From Paenibacillus_E sp042676385 (GTDB lineage Bacteria > Bacillota > Bacilli > Paenibacillales > NBRC-103111): a stretch of 64,000 nucleotides of DNA. Positions 18,731 through 28,065 of the stretch are shown here, one piece after another. The DNA is taken from assembly GCF_042676385.1 (NCBI RefSeq), contig NZ_JBHTHA010000033.1, forward strand, positions 1 to 64,000. The letters run 5' to 3'. The translations under genes were made by a program, and so were the position numbers. How positions within the stretch are numbered: position 1 is the stretch's first letter; every line of letters starts with the position of its first letter. Under the pieces are notes generated by a model. The model was not told where the DNA came from. It saw only the letters and a program-made list of their open reading frames with translations, and ran no database searches.

Positions 18731-20176
18731 ATGATTATGGAAACGTTGACAAAGAGAAAACAAATGCTTTTGGCCGGTGAATGGGTGTTCCGGGAGAAAA
18801 CCATTGATGTGTTCGATCCGCAGGATAATACCCTGATCGCAACGGTTCCTTCTGCGTCCGCGGAAGATATGCTGTATGCCATTGAACAGGCGAAAGAGGG
18901 TTTTCGTCTTGCATCGGCTATGCCTGTGCATGAACGAATTGCCGTTTTAAACCGGACGGCTGCTTGGATTGAAGGACACATGGAAGAGTATGCAAGGACC
19001 ATAGCCCGGGAAGGCAGTAAGACGATTCGAGAAGCGAGAAAAGAAGTAAGGCGCTGTGTGGAAACACTCCGAATCAGTGCCGAGGAGGCAAGACGGATTC
19101 ATGGAGAAACCATTCCATTCGACCAAATGCCAGGCAGTGAAAATCGAATAGGTTACTATTACCGATTCCCCATAGGCGTAATTGCGGCGATAACGCCTTT
19201 TAACGATCCGCTTAACTTGGTCGCGCATAAGGTAGGACCAGCTATCGCAGCGGGTAATGCCATTATCGTTAAGCCATCACTGGCAACCCCTCTAAGCGCT
19301 TTTTTGTTAGCCGAAGCTTTGGATAAGGCGGGGCTTCCTCGCAAGGTGTTATCGGTGATTACGGGAGAAGATCGTGAAATCGGCGATGTACTGGTAACAC
19401 ATCCAGATGTGCGCATGATTTCCTTTACAGGCGGGCTTGCGACAGGCAAATCCATTATGCAAAAAGCCGGTCTGAAAAAGATGAGCATGGAGCTGGGTTC
19501 GAACTCACCGGCCATTGTTCTGAATGATGCAGATATCTCTCATGCTGTCGCCTCTACAGTATCCGGAGCATTCTGGGCTGCAGGCCAGAACTGTCTTGGC
19601 GTACAACGAATTTACGTACAGGAAGGCATTTATCAAAAATTTGTCTCTGAATTTATTAACGAAACCCAAAAATATCGGATCGGCGATAAACTTTCGGAGC
19701 AAACTGACATGGGGCCGCTTATTAATGAAAGGGAAGCCAAACGGGTCGAAAGCTGGGTCACTGAAGCGCTGGAACAAGGCGGAAAATTGCTGTGCGGAGG
19801 CATTCGCGATGGCGCCTTCTATGCGCCTACCGTCTTGGATAATGTTCCGGCAGATTGTAAAATAGCGAAAGAAGAAATCTTCGGTCCCGTAGTCAGCATG
19901 TATCCGGTTGCTGATCTTGAAAGCGCTATCCAACAGGCAAACAGTGTGGATTTTGGCTTGCAAGCGGGCATTTTCACAAAGGATTTAGAACAGGCATTTA
20001 TCGCTGTTCGGAAACTGGATGTCGGAGGTGTGATGATCAACGACAGTTCTGACTATCGCATTGATGCTATGCCTTTCGGCGGCGTGAAAGGTTCGGGATT
20101 AGGGAGAGAAGGCGTTAAATTCACAATTCAAGAAATGACCGAACCGAAAGTGGTATGTGTAAAGTTATCCAATTAG
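18731..20176 (+). CDS. NAD(P)-dependent aldehyde dehydrogenase
   Basis: A 481-residue ALDH-superfamily enzyme with the catalytic cysteine in GQNCLGVQR and the general-base glutamate in SMELGSNSP. The cofactor-site region reads ITPFNDPLNL, resembling lactaldehyde, phosphonoacetaldehyde and non-phosphorylating glyceraldehyde-3-phosphate dehydrogenases more than betaine aldehyde dehydrogenase. The ATG at 18731 is 6 bases from GAGGTG. The substrate is not decidable from sequence. Following homoserine dehydrogenase in one operon, it may oxidise aspartate semialdehyde to aspartate without phosphate, which would make homoserine a carbon and nitrogen source. That is inference. Confidence 0.85.
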   Translation: MIMETLTKRKQMLLAGEWVFREKTIDVFDPQDNTLIATVPSASAEDMLYAIEQAKEGFRLASAMPVHERIAVLNRTAAWIEGHMEEYARTIAREGSKTIREARKEVRRCVETLRISAEEARRIHGETIPFDQMPGSENRIGYYYRFPIGVIAAITPFNDPLNLVAHKVGPAIAAGNAIIVKPSLATPLSAFLLAEALDKAGLPRKVLSVITGEDREIGDVLVTHPDVRMISFTGGLATGKSIMQKAGLKKMSMELGSNSPAIVLNDADISHAVASTVSGAFWAAGQNCLGVQRIYVQEGIYQKFVSEFINETQKYRIGDKLSEQTDMGPLINEREAKRVESWVTEALEQGGKLLCGGIRDGAFYAPTVLDNVPADCKIAKEEIFGPVVSMYPVADLESAIQQANSVDFGLQAGIFTKDLEQAFIAVRKLDVGGVMINDSSDYRIDAMPFGGVKGSGLGREGVKFTIQEMTEPKVVCVKLSN

Positions 20177-20275
20177 AAGGGGACAGCGGAATCAATAAGT
20201 AAGCCACTCGAATGAACGGAATATCCGGGATCCCGGTTATTTCCGCAAAATTCCTTCTCTTAAGGAGAGATCAGA

Positions 20276-21691
20276 ATGAGAAATGACGGCAACCAGCAAT
20301 CTGAATTGAAACGCTCCATGAAGAGCAGACATTTGTTTATGATTTCACTCGGAGGGGTTATTGGTACGGGGCTTTTTTTAAGTACCGGATATACACTTAA
20401 CCAGGCCGGACCCGGAGGGGCTGTTCTTGCCTATTTAATCGGCGGACTTATTATGTATCTTGTCATGCTTTGTCTGGGTGAACTGAGCGTAGCCATGCCT
20501 GTGACGGGTTCGTTTCAATCCTATGCAACGAAATATATCGGGCCGGCAACCGGCTTTACCGTTGGGTGGCTGTATTGGCTTACATGGGTTGTTACTGTAG
20601 GGTCGGAATTTACGGCGGCAGGACTTTTGATGCAACGGTGGTTTCCGGATGTGTCCGTTTGGATTTGGAGTGCGGTATTTGCAGTTTTGTTATTCTCTTT
20701 AAACGCACTTTCAGCCCGTTTTTTTGCGGAATCCGAATTTTGGTTTGCCGGTGTTAAAGTCATTATTATCATTTTGTTCATCATTCTTGGCGGGGCAGCG
20801 ATGTTCGGGGGCATCCATATGCAAGGCAATGATCCCGTACCGGGCTTGACCAATATTTTCAATCAGGGCGGCCTGTTTCCAAATGGTTTTCTTCCCGTAT
20901 TGTTCGTGATGATTTCGGTGAACTTCGCGTTCTCCGGTACGGAATTGATCGGTGTGACCGCCGGAGAAAGTGAGAATCCGAATCGGGACATCCCCAAATC
21001 CATTAAAAACGTGATTTGGCGTACGATGATCTTTTACATCGGGGCGATATTCGTCCTGGCCGGCTTAATCCCTTGGAAAGAAGCGGGCGTAATTGAAAGT
21101 CCGTTTGTCCTGGTTTTTGACAAGATTGGTATTCCGTATGCGGCCGATATTATGAACTTTGTTATTTTAACTGCGTTATTGTCCGTCGGAAATTCAGGTC
21201 TATATGCTTCCACTCGTATGCTATGGGCTCTCTCGAAAGAAAATATGATCGGCCCGTCACTGGGGAAAGTGACAGCCAGAGGCGTACCGCTTAATGCGTT
21301 AATCGTTAGTATGTTGGTTGCCTGTTTATCTCTACTCTCCAGTGTGATTGCAGCGGATACCGTTTACTTAATGCTCATAGCGATTTCGGGATTCGCCGTC
21401 GTGGCTGTGTGGATGGCCATTGCAGCATCACAGTTCATGTTCAGAAGACATTATCTTAAAGAGGGCGGACGTATGGAAGAATTGAAATTCAGAACGCCGC
21501 TATATCCGATTGTGCCGATTGCAGCGTTCATTTTATGTTTGATTTCTTGTATCGGGCTGTATTTTGACCCCAGTCAACGAGCAGCTCTATATTACGGCAT
21601 ACCATTTGTCGCATTATGCTATTTGTACTATTATTTGAAAAATAAAAGCAAAAGCAAGGCTGCCGAACCTTTGGTTCAGCCCATAGAATAG
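20276..21691 (+). CDS. Amino-acid permease, APC superfamily (MmuP/GabP-like)
   Basis: A 471-residue integral membrane protein with about 12 hydrophobic segments. The N-terminus carries the APC substrate motif around GGVIGTGLFLSTG, and the first helices and FSGTELIGVTAGESENP are typical of the amino-acid/polyamine symporters that include the S-methylmethionine permease MmuP, GabP and AnsP. The start is supported by AAGGAGAG about 8 bases upstream. The homocysteine S-methyltransferase gene begins 3 bases after its stop, the same pairing as mmuP-mmuM in Escherichia coli, so S-methylmethionine is the favoured substrate. Import of homoserine or another amino acid remains possible. Confidence 0.85.
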   Translation: MRNDGNQQSELKRSMKSRHLFMISLGGVIGTGLFLSTGYTLNQAGPGGAVLAYLIGGLIMYLVMLCLGELSVAMPVTGSFQSYATKYIGPATGFTVGWLYWLTWVVTVGSEFTAAGLLMQRWFPDVSVWIWSAVFAVLLFSLNALSARFFAESEFWFAGVKVIIIILFIILGGAAMFGGIHMQGNDPVPGLTNIFNQGGLFPNGFLPVLFVMISVNFAFSGTELIGVTAGESENPNRDIPKSIKNVIWRTMIFYIGAIFVLAGLIPWKEAGVIESPFVLVFDKIGIPYAADIMNFVILTALLSVGNSGLYASTRMLWALSKENMIGPSLGKVTARGVPLNALIVSMLVACLSLLSSVIAADTVYLMLIAISGFAVVAVWMAIAASQFMFRRHYLKEGGRMEELKFRTPLYPIVPIAAFILCLISCIGLYFDPSQRAALYYGIPFVALCYLYYYLKNKSKSKAAEPLVQPIE

Positions 21692-21694
21692 ACT

Positions 21695-22636
21695 ATGATG
21701 AATCCTATAGAAAACATCCTTAAAGATTTCCCTGTCCTGATTCTGGATGGCGCCTTATCAACGGAGATGGAACGCCGTGGGTGCGATATAAACGACTCAC
21801 TTTGGTCCGCCAAAATGCTGATGGAAAACCCTGATTTGATTGCTCAGGTGCATATGGATTATTTTGCTGCCGGGGCCGATTGCGCGATTACCGCAAGTTA
21901 CCAGGCAACCGTCGGAGGCTTTGCAAAAAGAGGTCTAAGCGAAACCGAAGCACTTAGGCTCATACAAGCATCTGTTCAAATTGCCGTAAAAGCCAGAGAT
22001 CTATTTTGGAATCAATTGGCGGATAAAACCAAAAGACCGCATCCCCTTGTTGCCGCTTCTGTCGGCCCATATGGAGCTTATCTGGCTAACGGGTCTGAAT
22101 ACCGCGGCGACTATAAGCTAACTGAAGACGAGCTCATTGATTTTCATCGACCAAGGATGAAAGCTCTGATCGAAGCCGGTGCAGATCTGCTTGCCTGCGA
22201 AACCATACCGTGTCTAATGGAAGCTAGAGCAATCGTCCGGTTGCTGGAGGAATTTCCCGGGTGCTATGCATGGATGAGTTTCAGTGCAAAAGATGACCTG
22301 CATATTAGCAACGGGGATCTCATCTCCGACTGTGCCAAATGGTTGGACACGCATGATCAGGTGGCGGCTGTTGGTGTTAATTGCACGCCTCCGCAGCATA
22401 TTCCATCGTTGATTGGTGAAATTCGCAGACAGACGAAGAAACCTATTGTCGTCTATCCGAATTCCGGCGAGCAATATGAAGCAGCTACACGCAGCTGGCG
22501 GGGGAATTCATCAGAGGAAAGCTTTGGATGCAGTGCCCGAGGCTGGTATGAGCTTGGTGCCCGGCTCGTAGGCGGTTGCTGTCGTACTAACCCAGCCGAT
22601 ATCAAATCCGTAGAAGCTTGGGCCAGAAACACATAA
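21695..22636 (+). CDS. Homocysteine S-methyltransferase (MmuM-like)
   Basis: A 313-residue Pfam S-methyl_trans barrel that transfers a methyl group from S-methylmethionine (or S-adenosylmethionine) to homocysteine, giving methionine. It starts with the family block ILDGALSTEMERRG. The zinc-binding cysteines are visible in GVNCTPP and in GGCCRTNP near the C-terminus. Length matches stand-alone MmuM (about 310) and it lacks the folate and cobalamin modules of MetH. It begins 3 bases after the permease; ATG at 21695 or 21698 has no clear ribosome site, so translational coupling is likely. A perfect terminator palindrome follows. Confidence 0.9.
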   Translation: MMNPIENILKDFPVLILDGALSTEMERRGCDINDSLWSAKMLMENPDLIAQVHMDYFAAGADCAITASYQATVGGFAKRGLSETEALRLIQASVQIAVKARDLFWNQLADKTKRPHPLVAASVGPYGAYLANGSEYRGDYKLTEDELIDFHRPRMKALIEAGADLLACETIPCLMEARAIVRLLEEFPGCYAWMSFSAKDDLHISNGDLISDCAKWLDTHDQVAAVGVNCTPPQHIPSLIGEIRRQTKKPIVVYPNSGEQYEAATRSWRGNSSEESFGCSARGWYELGARLVGGCCRTNPADIKSVEAWARNT

Positions 22637-22667
22637 AGCCGCGTTCATATTTAAACGAAAAATTACG

Positions 22668-22693
22668 AAGGAGCTTGCCGCGGCAAGCTCCTT
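22668..22693 (+). terminator. Rho-independent terminator after the methyltransferase gene
   Basis: AAGGAGCTTGCCG followed immediately by its exact complement CGGCAAGCTCCTT: a perfect 26-base palindrome 31 bases after the last stop of the operon, with a short T-rich tail. Confidence 0.75.
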
Positions 22694-22810
22694 TACTGCT
22701 ATTCTGTGTTGAAGACGACGCTTCCTTATAATACCAATTTTTTCGATGAACAATGATCATTGTTTCAACGTCGAATTTAGGTTAACTAAGTTATACGAAG
22801 GAGCAATATC

Positions 22811-23296
22811 ATGAAAAAAAATTTCAGATCAGTATTTCACTGGAACAAGTTTAGCGAGCAGTTGGAAACTTATTTGGAAGCAAAAGTGTTGAAATGGAAA
22901 AAACGGTTAAATCCATTCACGAACAAAATCGGATTTGGTATTTACTTTTACAAAAATATCACCATTAATTTAAACCGTCTGAACAAAGAGATATTAGAAA
23001 TTGCCCAAGACTTTGCCGATCTTTCACATTTCAATAAATCTTCGTTACCCAATTTTATATCCGTCGTCGATGGCATTAATGCGAAGACGTTTTCTAAATT
23101 GCCAAACCATGTCATTCAACAGATTACATCTTTGGTCAGAGTTCTACCAGGTTATAAAGCGCTGCAATCCATATCATGTTCGTATGGGTATAAATGTGAA
23201 CTACAATACAACCAAGGAAAATTATTTTTTGGTTCGCTACAGATCCACTTTATAAAAATCAATAAACAAGTTCCCCTCTCTGCCAGCATGATTTAA
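22811..23296 (+). CDS. Hypothetical protein, 161 aa
   Basis: A basic, aromatic-rich protein of 161 residues with a good start: GAAGGAG lies 8 bases before the ATG. It has no signal peptide, no clear membrane helix and no motif I recognise. The middle part (about residues 55-100) is rich in Asp, Asn and Leu; the C-terminus carries a CSYGYKCE segment with two cysteines. Base composition is lower in G+C than both neighbours, which together with its isolation between a terminator and a repeat element suggests an acquired or orphan gene. I offer no function. Confidence 0.55.
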   Translation: MKKNFRSVFHWNKFSEQLETYLEAKVLKWKKRLNPFTNKIGFGIYFYKNITINLNRLNKEILEIAQDFADLSHFNKSSLPNFISVVDGINAKTFSKLPNHVIQQITSLVRVLPGYKALQSISCSYGYKCELQYNQGKLFFGSLQIHFIKINKQVPLSASMI

Positions 23297-23305
23297 TGCG
23301 CAGCC

Positions 23306-23468
23306 GTAGAGGTGTTTTTCATCGTTTCAGACGTGTGGGGAGGTTTCAGTCGTGTCTCTAACGTTATTTTTCATCTTTACATTCGAGATGATGACGGATT
23401 GACAAAGACAAGTTCGTTCCCAAACGTACGGCTCTAGACAAGGGACCTGGCCATCGGGCCAGGCTTTT
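23306..23468 (+). repeat. Intergenic repeat family A, copy 1, ending in a terminator-like hairpin
   Basis: About 160 bases that align along their whole length with 38441-38604. Inside, TTTTTCATC followed by TT and CA recurs with a period of 52 bases (23315 and 23367). The right part (ATTGACAAAG, AAGTTCG, ACGTACG, TAGACAAGG) is the best conserved and ends in the hairpin CCTGGCC-ATCG-GGCCAGG (23446-23463) plus CTTTTCT. It fills the gap between the 161-aa gene and the YesM-type kinase. No protein is encoded. Confidence 0.75.
23446..23468 (+). terminator. Hairpin at the end of repeat A copy 1
   Basis: CCTGGCC (23446-23452), loop ATCG, GGCCAGG (23457-23463), then CTTTTCT. The matching hairpin in copy 2 has a compensating base-pair change, which supports a folded RNA. 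Confidence 0.65.
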
Positions 23469-23587
23469 CTTCATACATGGTTAACCCATGTCCTGGAGAT
23501 AAAAAAAATACAATTTTCATAACAATAATACCATAATTAAAATAGCAATTGTAATATAATGGGTTTTACCAAAAGGAGGAACCCAAT

Positions 23588-25363
23588 ATGGTGCGGCTGA
23601 GCAAATCGAGTATGTTTCATTCCATTCGTTTCAAGTTAATGTTTGGTTTGTTGGTCGTGATGGTGCCGATTATTTCTTTGCTCATTTATAGTAATTTTTA
23701 CTCGATGAGCGTAGTACGCAATCAGGTGGCCCAATCGAACAGCCATTTGTTAAGTCTGTATATGGGGCAGATCGACCGAAGTTTGGAGGACATCGATAAT
23801 TATTTGTTCGAACTCATCGCGCAGGAACCCGGATTGCTTACGATGGAGCGCTCCAATCAGCAGGATCCCGACTACTACACGATGGTAAAGGTCGGGCTAT
23901 TTAAGAAGTTGTTAGCAGATAGCATTCGTTTTAAATCGCTGCAAGATTTCTTTTTATACTCGGCGACCAACCAAGACCTATTACTTGTCCCTCGCAGTGT
24001 GGACGCAGCCTATTCGGATTTTAAGGAAACACAGCTCATAAAAGGTTATATGAACGAGCTTCTGCAAGATGAGGCGAAGCTGCAAGACTACCCCAACGAG
24101 ATATGGTCGAGTTTTTCTATTAACGATCAATATTACCTCGTTCGAATCGTAAGGATCGGCAAGGTTTATTTAGGGGCGATCGTGAAAGAAGAGAATATCA
24201 TGGTTCCCTTAAACTTTATGGATATGGGTACGAGCGGAAAATCGCTGCTTGCTAACGAAAACTATGAACCTATGAATGATCTCGCTTTTATTAAGGAAAA
24301 TCGGATCAATCTTCAATATAAAGGTACGACTTATATGCTCACGGGCACCGCTCAACAATATTTGGTGGTTGGTGAAAAATCCAGCAAAGGGAACTTTAGC
24401 CTAATTGCTCTCATACCGGACGGTCATATACTGGAAAAGCTTCCTTACCTTCAGCGGATCATTTTGTTCATTGCCTGCGGTTTACTCTTATATCTGGCCG
24501 TGGCGGTATACATGTTACGAAGGGTCGTTTTGCTGCCCATCAATCGCATTGTATTTGCGATGAGAAAAATTAAAGAGGGTTACCTGGAGGCCAGAATCGC
24601 GGGCCAACCCGCCTCGAACGAGTTTGAGCTGATGAATGAAACCTTTAATTCAATGGCTTCCCAAATTCAACAGCTAAAAATCGATATCTATGAAGAACAA
24701 TTAAATCATCAGAAAGCCGAACTTAAACAACTACAGCTCCAGATCAATCCTCATTTCTTTTTGAATTCCTTGAATATGGTCTACTACCTCGCGCAAGACC
24801 GAAATTTTGCTTTGATTCAAGAACTCTCCCTTTCCCTTATTCGTTATTTCCGGTTTATGTTCCGAAGCCATTCGGATTTCGTGCTCCTTCAAGACGAGCT
24901 CAAGCATATCCAAAATTATTTGCGTATCCAGGAGTTTAGATTTCCCGGTCATTTAAGCTATAAGATCACAGCTGTGGATTCACTGCAGGCTTGCCTGATC
25001 CCGCCATTATGTATTCAAACGTTTGTTGAAAACGCTATCAAACATGCAGTAAGCATGGACGCTCATGTTCATATTGATATTTTGATCGAAAACGAGGATT
25101 CGAATCGGGGAGAAGGGATAAAAATCCGCATACAGGATACCGGAAAAGGTTTTTCCGACCACATCCTACACCAGCTGCAAGAAGAGATAAATCCTTTAAA
25201 TGATGCGGGAGAACATGTAGGAATTTGGAATGTAAAACGCAGATTGCGTTTGTTATATCGGGAACAAGCGAACCTTACGTTTATCAACGATCATGGCGCT
25301 GTTGTCGAGATTCGAATTCCTAATAGTCGGGATAGGGGGACTGTAGAATGTATCAACTGCTAA
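23588..25363 (+). CDS. YesM-type sensor histidine kinase
   Basis: A 591-residue membrane kinase. An N-terminal helix (about residues 12-32) is followed by a large extracytoplasmic sensor region, a second helix (about residues 285-310), a HAMP linker, the His_kinase block with the phosphorylated histidine in QINPHFFLNSLNM (about residue 393), and a C-terminal HATPase with VENAIKHAV and DTGKGFS. The ATG is 6-7 bases from AAAAGGAGG, and a TATAAT at 23555-23560 could be its -10 box. It overlaps the response regulator gene by 16 bases, so the two form one unit. By analogy with YesM/YesN pairs of Bacillus and Paenibacillus it likely senses a carbohydrate and controls the importer downstream. Confidence 0.9.
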   Translation: MVRLSKSSMFHSIRFKLMFGLLVVMVPIISLLIYSNFYSMSVVRNQVAQSNSHLLSLYMGQIDRSLEDIDNYLFELIAQEPGLLTMERSNQQDPDYYTMVKVGLFKKLLADSIRFKSLQDFFLYSATNQDLLLVPRSVDAAYSDFKETQLIKGYMNELLQDEAKLQDYPNEIWSSFSINDQYYLVRIVRIGKVYLGAIVKEENIMVPLNFMDMGTSGKSLLANENYEPMNDLAFIKENRINLQYKGTTYMLTGTAQQYLVVGEKSSKGNFSLIALIPDGHILEKLPYLQRIILFIACGLLLYLAVAVYMLRRVVLLPINRIVFAMRKIKEGYLEARIAGQPASNEFELMNETFNSMASQIQQLKIDIYEEQLNHQKAELKQLQLQINPHFFLNSLNMVYYLAQDRNFALIQELSLSLIRYFRFMFRSHSDFVLLQDELKHIQNYLRIQEFRFPGHLSYKITAVDSLQACLIPPLCIQTFVENAIKHAVSMDAHVHIDILIENEDSNRGEGIKIRIQDTGKGFSDHILHQLQEEINPLNDAGEHVGIWNVKRRLRLLYREQANLTFINDHGAVVEIRIPNSRDRGTVECINC

Positions 25364-26952
25364 TCATTGATGATGAAGTGATTATCGCCAATGGAATTAA
25401 GTCGAGTGTAGAGTGGGACCTTTTCGGTATTTCCGAAGTTCATGTCGCTTACAGCATTCGTCAGGCGATGGACGTATTCGCCAATCACCATGTGGATATG
25501 ATGATTTGCGATATCGAGATGCCGCAAGGCAGCGGCCTAGAACTTCTCGCATGGGTAAGGGTGAACTATCCACAAACGGAGTCTGTTATTGTCACGTGTC
25601 ATGTAGATTTTACATACGCCAAGAAAGCGATGCAGCTCGGAAGCTTAGACTATCTACTAAAGCCTGTTTCCCATGAGGAATTAGTAGGCATCGTCTCGAA
25701 GGCGATCGAGAGAATCCGCAAGGAAAGAGAAGCTGCGGCATTTAATGACATTTACAAGCATTACCAAAGTCTTTGGGAGACTCATCAACCGCTCGTCATC
25801 GAACGTTTCTGGCTCGATTTGCTCAATCAAACGATCCCCTCTCAATTAACAAAAATAATGGATAGCGTCGCAAAGCAAAATCTTCCATACAAGGAAACGT
25901 CGCAGTTTCTGCCGATCTTGGTCAGCGTTCAGCATTGGGACAAAGAACTGACGGTCCGGGACGAGAAGATCATGGAATATGCGCTTCGGAATGTGCTGGA
26001 GGAGCTCGTTATTTCCTATGTCGGCAAGGCGCAAATCGTTCAGGAAAAAAAGGGCAGTTTGTTGCTTGTTGTTCCCATCGAAGTCCCGAAAGCCGTGAAT
26101 GAGGAGGAAATGAGGACCTATTGTTATTCATTTATCGAAGCTTGCAACCGGTATTTTTATTGCCAGCTTTCTTGCTATATCGGTAAGCCTGTTTATATAC
26201 ACGAGGTGCTTGATATGTATGAAGCGTTACTCAAGTTGCAAAGCAGTAATGTCGCCCTGATTAATAAGGTGTTTGTTCACAATGAGCAAAAGAAGTGCAA
26301 ATGCCATGCACAGCTGCCGTCAATGAAGGGATGGTCGGAGATGCTGAAATGGGGGGACAAAAGCAAGCTGCTTGAAGAGGTTTGCGCTACTTTGGAATCA
26401 TGGAAAAAGGAGGATGGACTTGATTCCAAGCTGCTGCAGAAATTTTATCAGAACTTCTTGCAAATGATTCTCTATGCGATTCAGCAGAAAGGGCTTCAGG
26501 CGGACCAAATTTTTTCGGATCATTTATCGCCGGAGCAGCTGTTTTCAGTTACCCGCAACGTCCGTGACCTTCAGAAATGGGCGAAAGATGTGCTGGAGAA
26601 AGCGTTCGCGCATATGCAAGCTGTTGATTCCAGTCAGAACATGACCGAAAAAATCAAACGATACATCGCTCAGCACTTGGATGAGCCTTTATCCAGACAA
26701 TGCATTGCGGATCATATTGGTTTAAGTCCGGACTACACGGTGAAATTATTCAAAAAAGAAACGGGGCAGTCCGTTTCCGATTACATCGTTCAAGAGCGAA
26801 TCCGGATGGCAAAAGATTTGCTCGTGAAATCGGAAATACCGATCAGCTATATCGCCTTATCCGTCGGCTATTCGAATTTCTCCTATTTTTCATCGCTATT
26901 CAAGAAAGAAACGTCGATGACCCCCCAAGATTACCGGAGATATGCTCAATAG
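25348..26952 (+). CDS. YesN-type response regulator with AraC DNA-binding domain
   Basis: A 534-residue regulator. The receiver domain (about residues 1-120) has the acidic pair IIDDE, the phospho-acceptor Asp in MMICDIEMPQGSGLE and the lysine in DYLLKPV. A long middle region of unknown fold follows. The last 100 residues form a double helix-turn-helix AraC domain (QCIADHIGLSPDYTVKLFKK, then ISYIALSVGYSNFSYFSSLF). Its start lies within the kinase gene. The importer genes begin about 110 bases downstream, making them its probable target. Confidence 0.9.
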   Translation: MYQLLIIDDEVIIANGIKSSVEWDLFGISEVHVAYSIRQAMDVFANHHVDMMICDIEMPQGSGLELLAWVRVNYPQTESVIVTCHVDFTYAKKAMQLGSLDYLLKPVSHEELVGIVSKAIERIRKEREAAAFNDIYKHYQSLWETHQPLVIERFWLDLLNQTIPSQLTKIMDSVAKQNLPYKETSQFLPILVSVQHWDKELTVRDEKIMEYALRNVLEELVISYVGKAQIVQEKKGSLLLVVPIEVPKAVNEEEMRTYCYSFIEACNRYFYCQLSCYIGKPVYIHEVLDMYEALLKLQSSNVALINKVFVHNEQKKCKCHAQLPSMKGWSEMLKWGDKSKLLEEVCATLESWKKEDGLDSKLLQKFYQNFLQMILYAIQQKGLQADQIFSDHLSPEQLFSVTRNVRDLQKWAKDVLEKAFAHMQAVDSSQNMTEKIKRYIAQHLDEPLSRQCIADHIGLSPDYTVKLFKKETGQSVSDYIVQERIRMAKDLLVKSEIPISYIALSVGYSNFSYFSSLFKKETSMTPQDYRRYAQ

Positions 26953-27063
26953 CGGAAATTCGATAATGAAATGACGGTTTCGCGGTAGTGAAGGAATTCA
27001 ATTTCTTCTATGATCAAAACAAGCCAAACATATTTGCACGAGACAGTTATTGGGGGGATGAAA

Positions 27064-28053
27064 TTGAGTACGGAGGCTGGCGTACAAACGCAAGTGCAGA
27101 CGCAAACGCGGGCGGTAACGGAATCTTCTGCCAAACTTCGCTTGGTCATGAAGAGGGTGAAGAAGTACAAAGTGCTTTTGCTTATGACATTGCCCGGCGT
27201 ATTGTATTTTCTGATTAACAATTATGTTCCCATGTTCGGTGTTGTTATCGCTTTCAAAAACATTAATTTCACAGACGGCATCTGGGGAAGCGAATGGATC
27301 GGATTCAAAAACTTCGAGTATCTGTTTAAGACGCAAGACGCTTTTATCATCACCCGAAACACGCTATTGTACAACATCGTCTTTATCGTATTGAACACGG
27401 TTATCGCCATCGCGCTTGCCATTATGTTAAACGAAATTAAAAATCGGATTCTCTCCCGCACCTATCAGAGTCTAATTCTCCTTCCTTACCTAATCTCTAT
27501 GGTCATTGTCGGGTATTTGGTGCTTGCCATGCTGGATGTCGAGAAAGGATATATGAACAAAACGGTTCTTCCCTTTCTCGGATTGGGGGAAATCCCCTGG
27601 TACAGCGAGACGAAATATTGGCCTTATATCTTGACCATCGTGAGCGTCTGGAAAGGCGTTGGAAACCTATGTATCGTCTATTTGGCCTCTATCATCGGTA
27701 TCGACCATGAATATTACGAGGCCGCAACGATTGACGGAGCCAGCAAATGGCAGCAAATAACACGTATCACGATTCCATTAATTACGCCTGTCATTACGAT
27801 GATGACCTTACTGGCAATCGGCCGTATTTTCTACTCCGACTTCGGCTTGTTTTATCAAGTACCTCTCAACACCGGGCTGTTGATGCCTGTCACCAATACC
27901 ATAGATACCTATGTATATCGCGCATTGATCAATCTTGGGGATATCGGGATGTCTTCCGCCGCCGGCTTATACCAAGCGACACTCGGGTTTATTCTGGTCA
28001 TCGTTTCCAACTTTGTGGTTAAAAAAATAAACAAAGATAACGCCTTATTCTAG
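27064..28053 (+). CDS. Sugar ABC transporter permease, LplB/YteP type
   Basis: A 329-residue membrane permease with six hydrophobic segments. It has the binding-protein-dependent transport (EAA) loop EYYEAATIDGASKWQQITRITIP around residues 220-245 and the LplB-typical first helix block LPGVLYFLINNYVPMFG. The start is a choice: TTG at 27064 is preceded by GGGGGG at 6-7 bases, while the ATG at 27058 abuts that run and the ATG at 27010 has no ribosome site. The N-terminal extension is rich in Gln and Thr. It forms a heterodimer with the next gene in an importer for an oligosaccharide or sugar derivative; no ATPase is encoded here, so a shared MsmX-like ATPase is likely. Confidence 0.88.
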   Translation: MSTEAGVQTQVQTQTRAVTESSAKLRLVMKRVKKYKVLLLMTLPGVLYFLINNYVPMFGVVIAFKNINFTDGIWGSEWIGFKNFEYLFKTQDAFIITRNTLLYNIVFIVLNTVIAIALAIMLNEIKNRILSRTYQSLILLPYLISMVIVGYLVLAMLDVEKGYMNKTVLPFLGLGEIPWYSETKYWPYILTIVSVWKGVGNLCIVYLASIIGIDHEYYEAATIDGASKWQQITRITIPLITPVITMMTLLAIGRIFYSDFGLFYQVPLNTGLLMPVTNTIDTYVYRALINLGDIGMSSAAGLYQATLGFILVIVSNFVVKKINKDNALF

Positions 28054-28065
28054 GGGGGATACGGA

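Noticed and set aside
22668..22693. Perfect 26-base palindrome as a transposon end or attachment site
   Set aside because: It sits just after the last gene of an operon, has no partner copy or duplication, and reads as a terminator.
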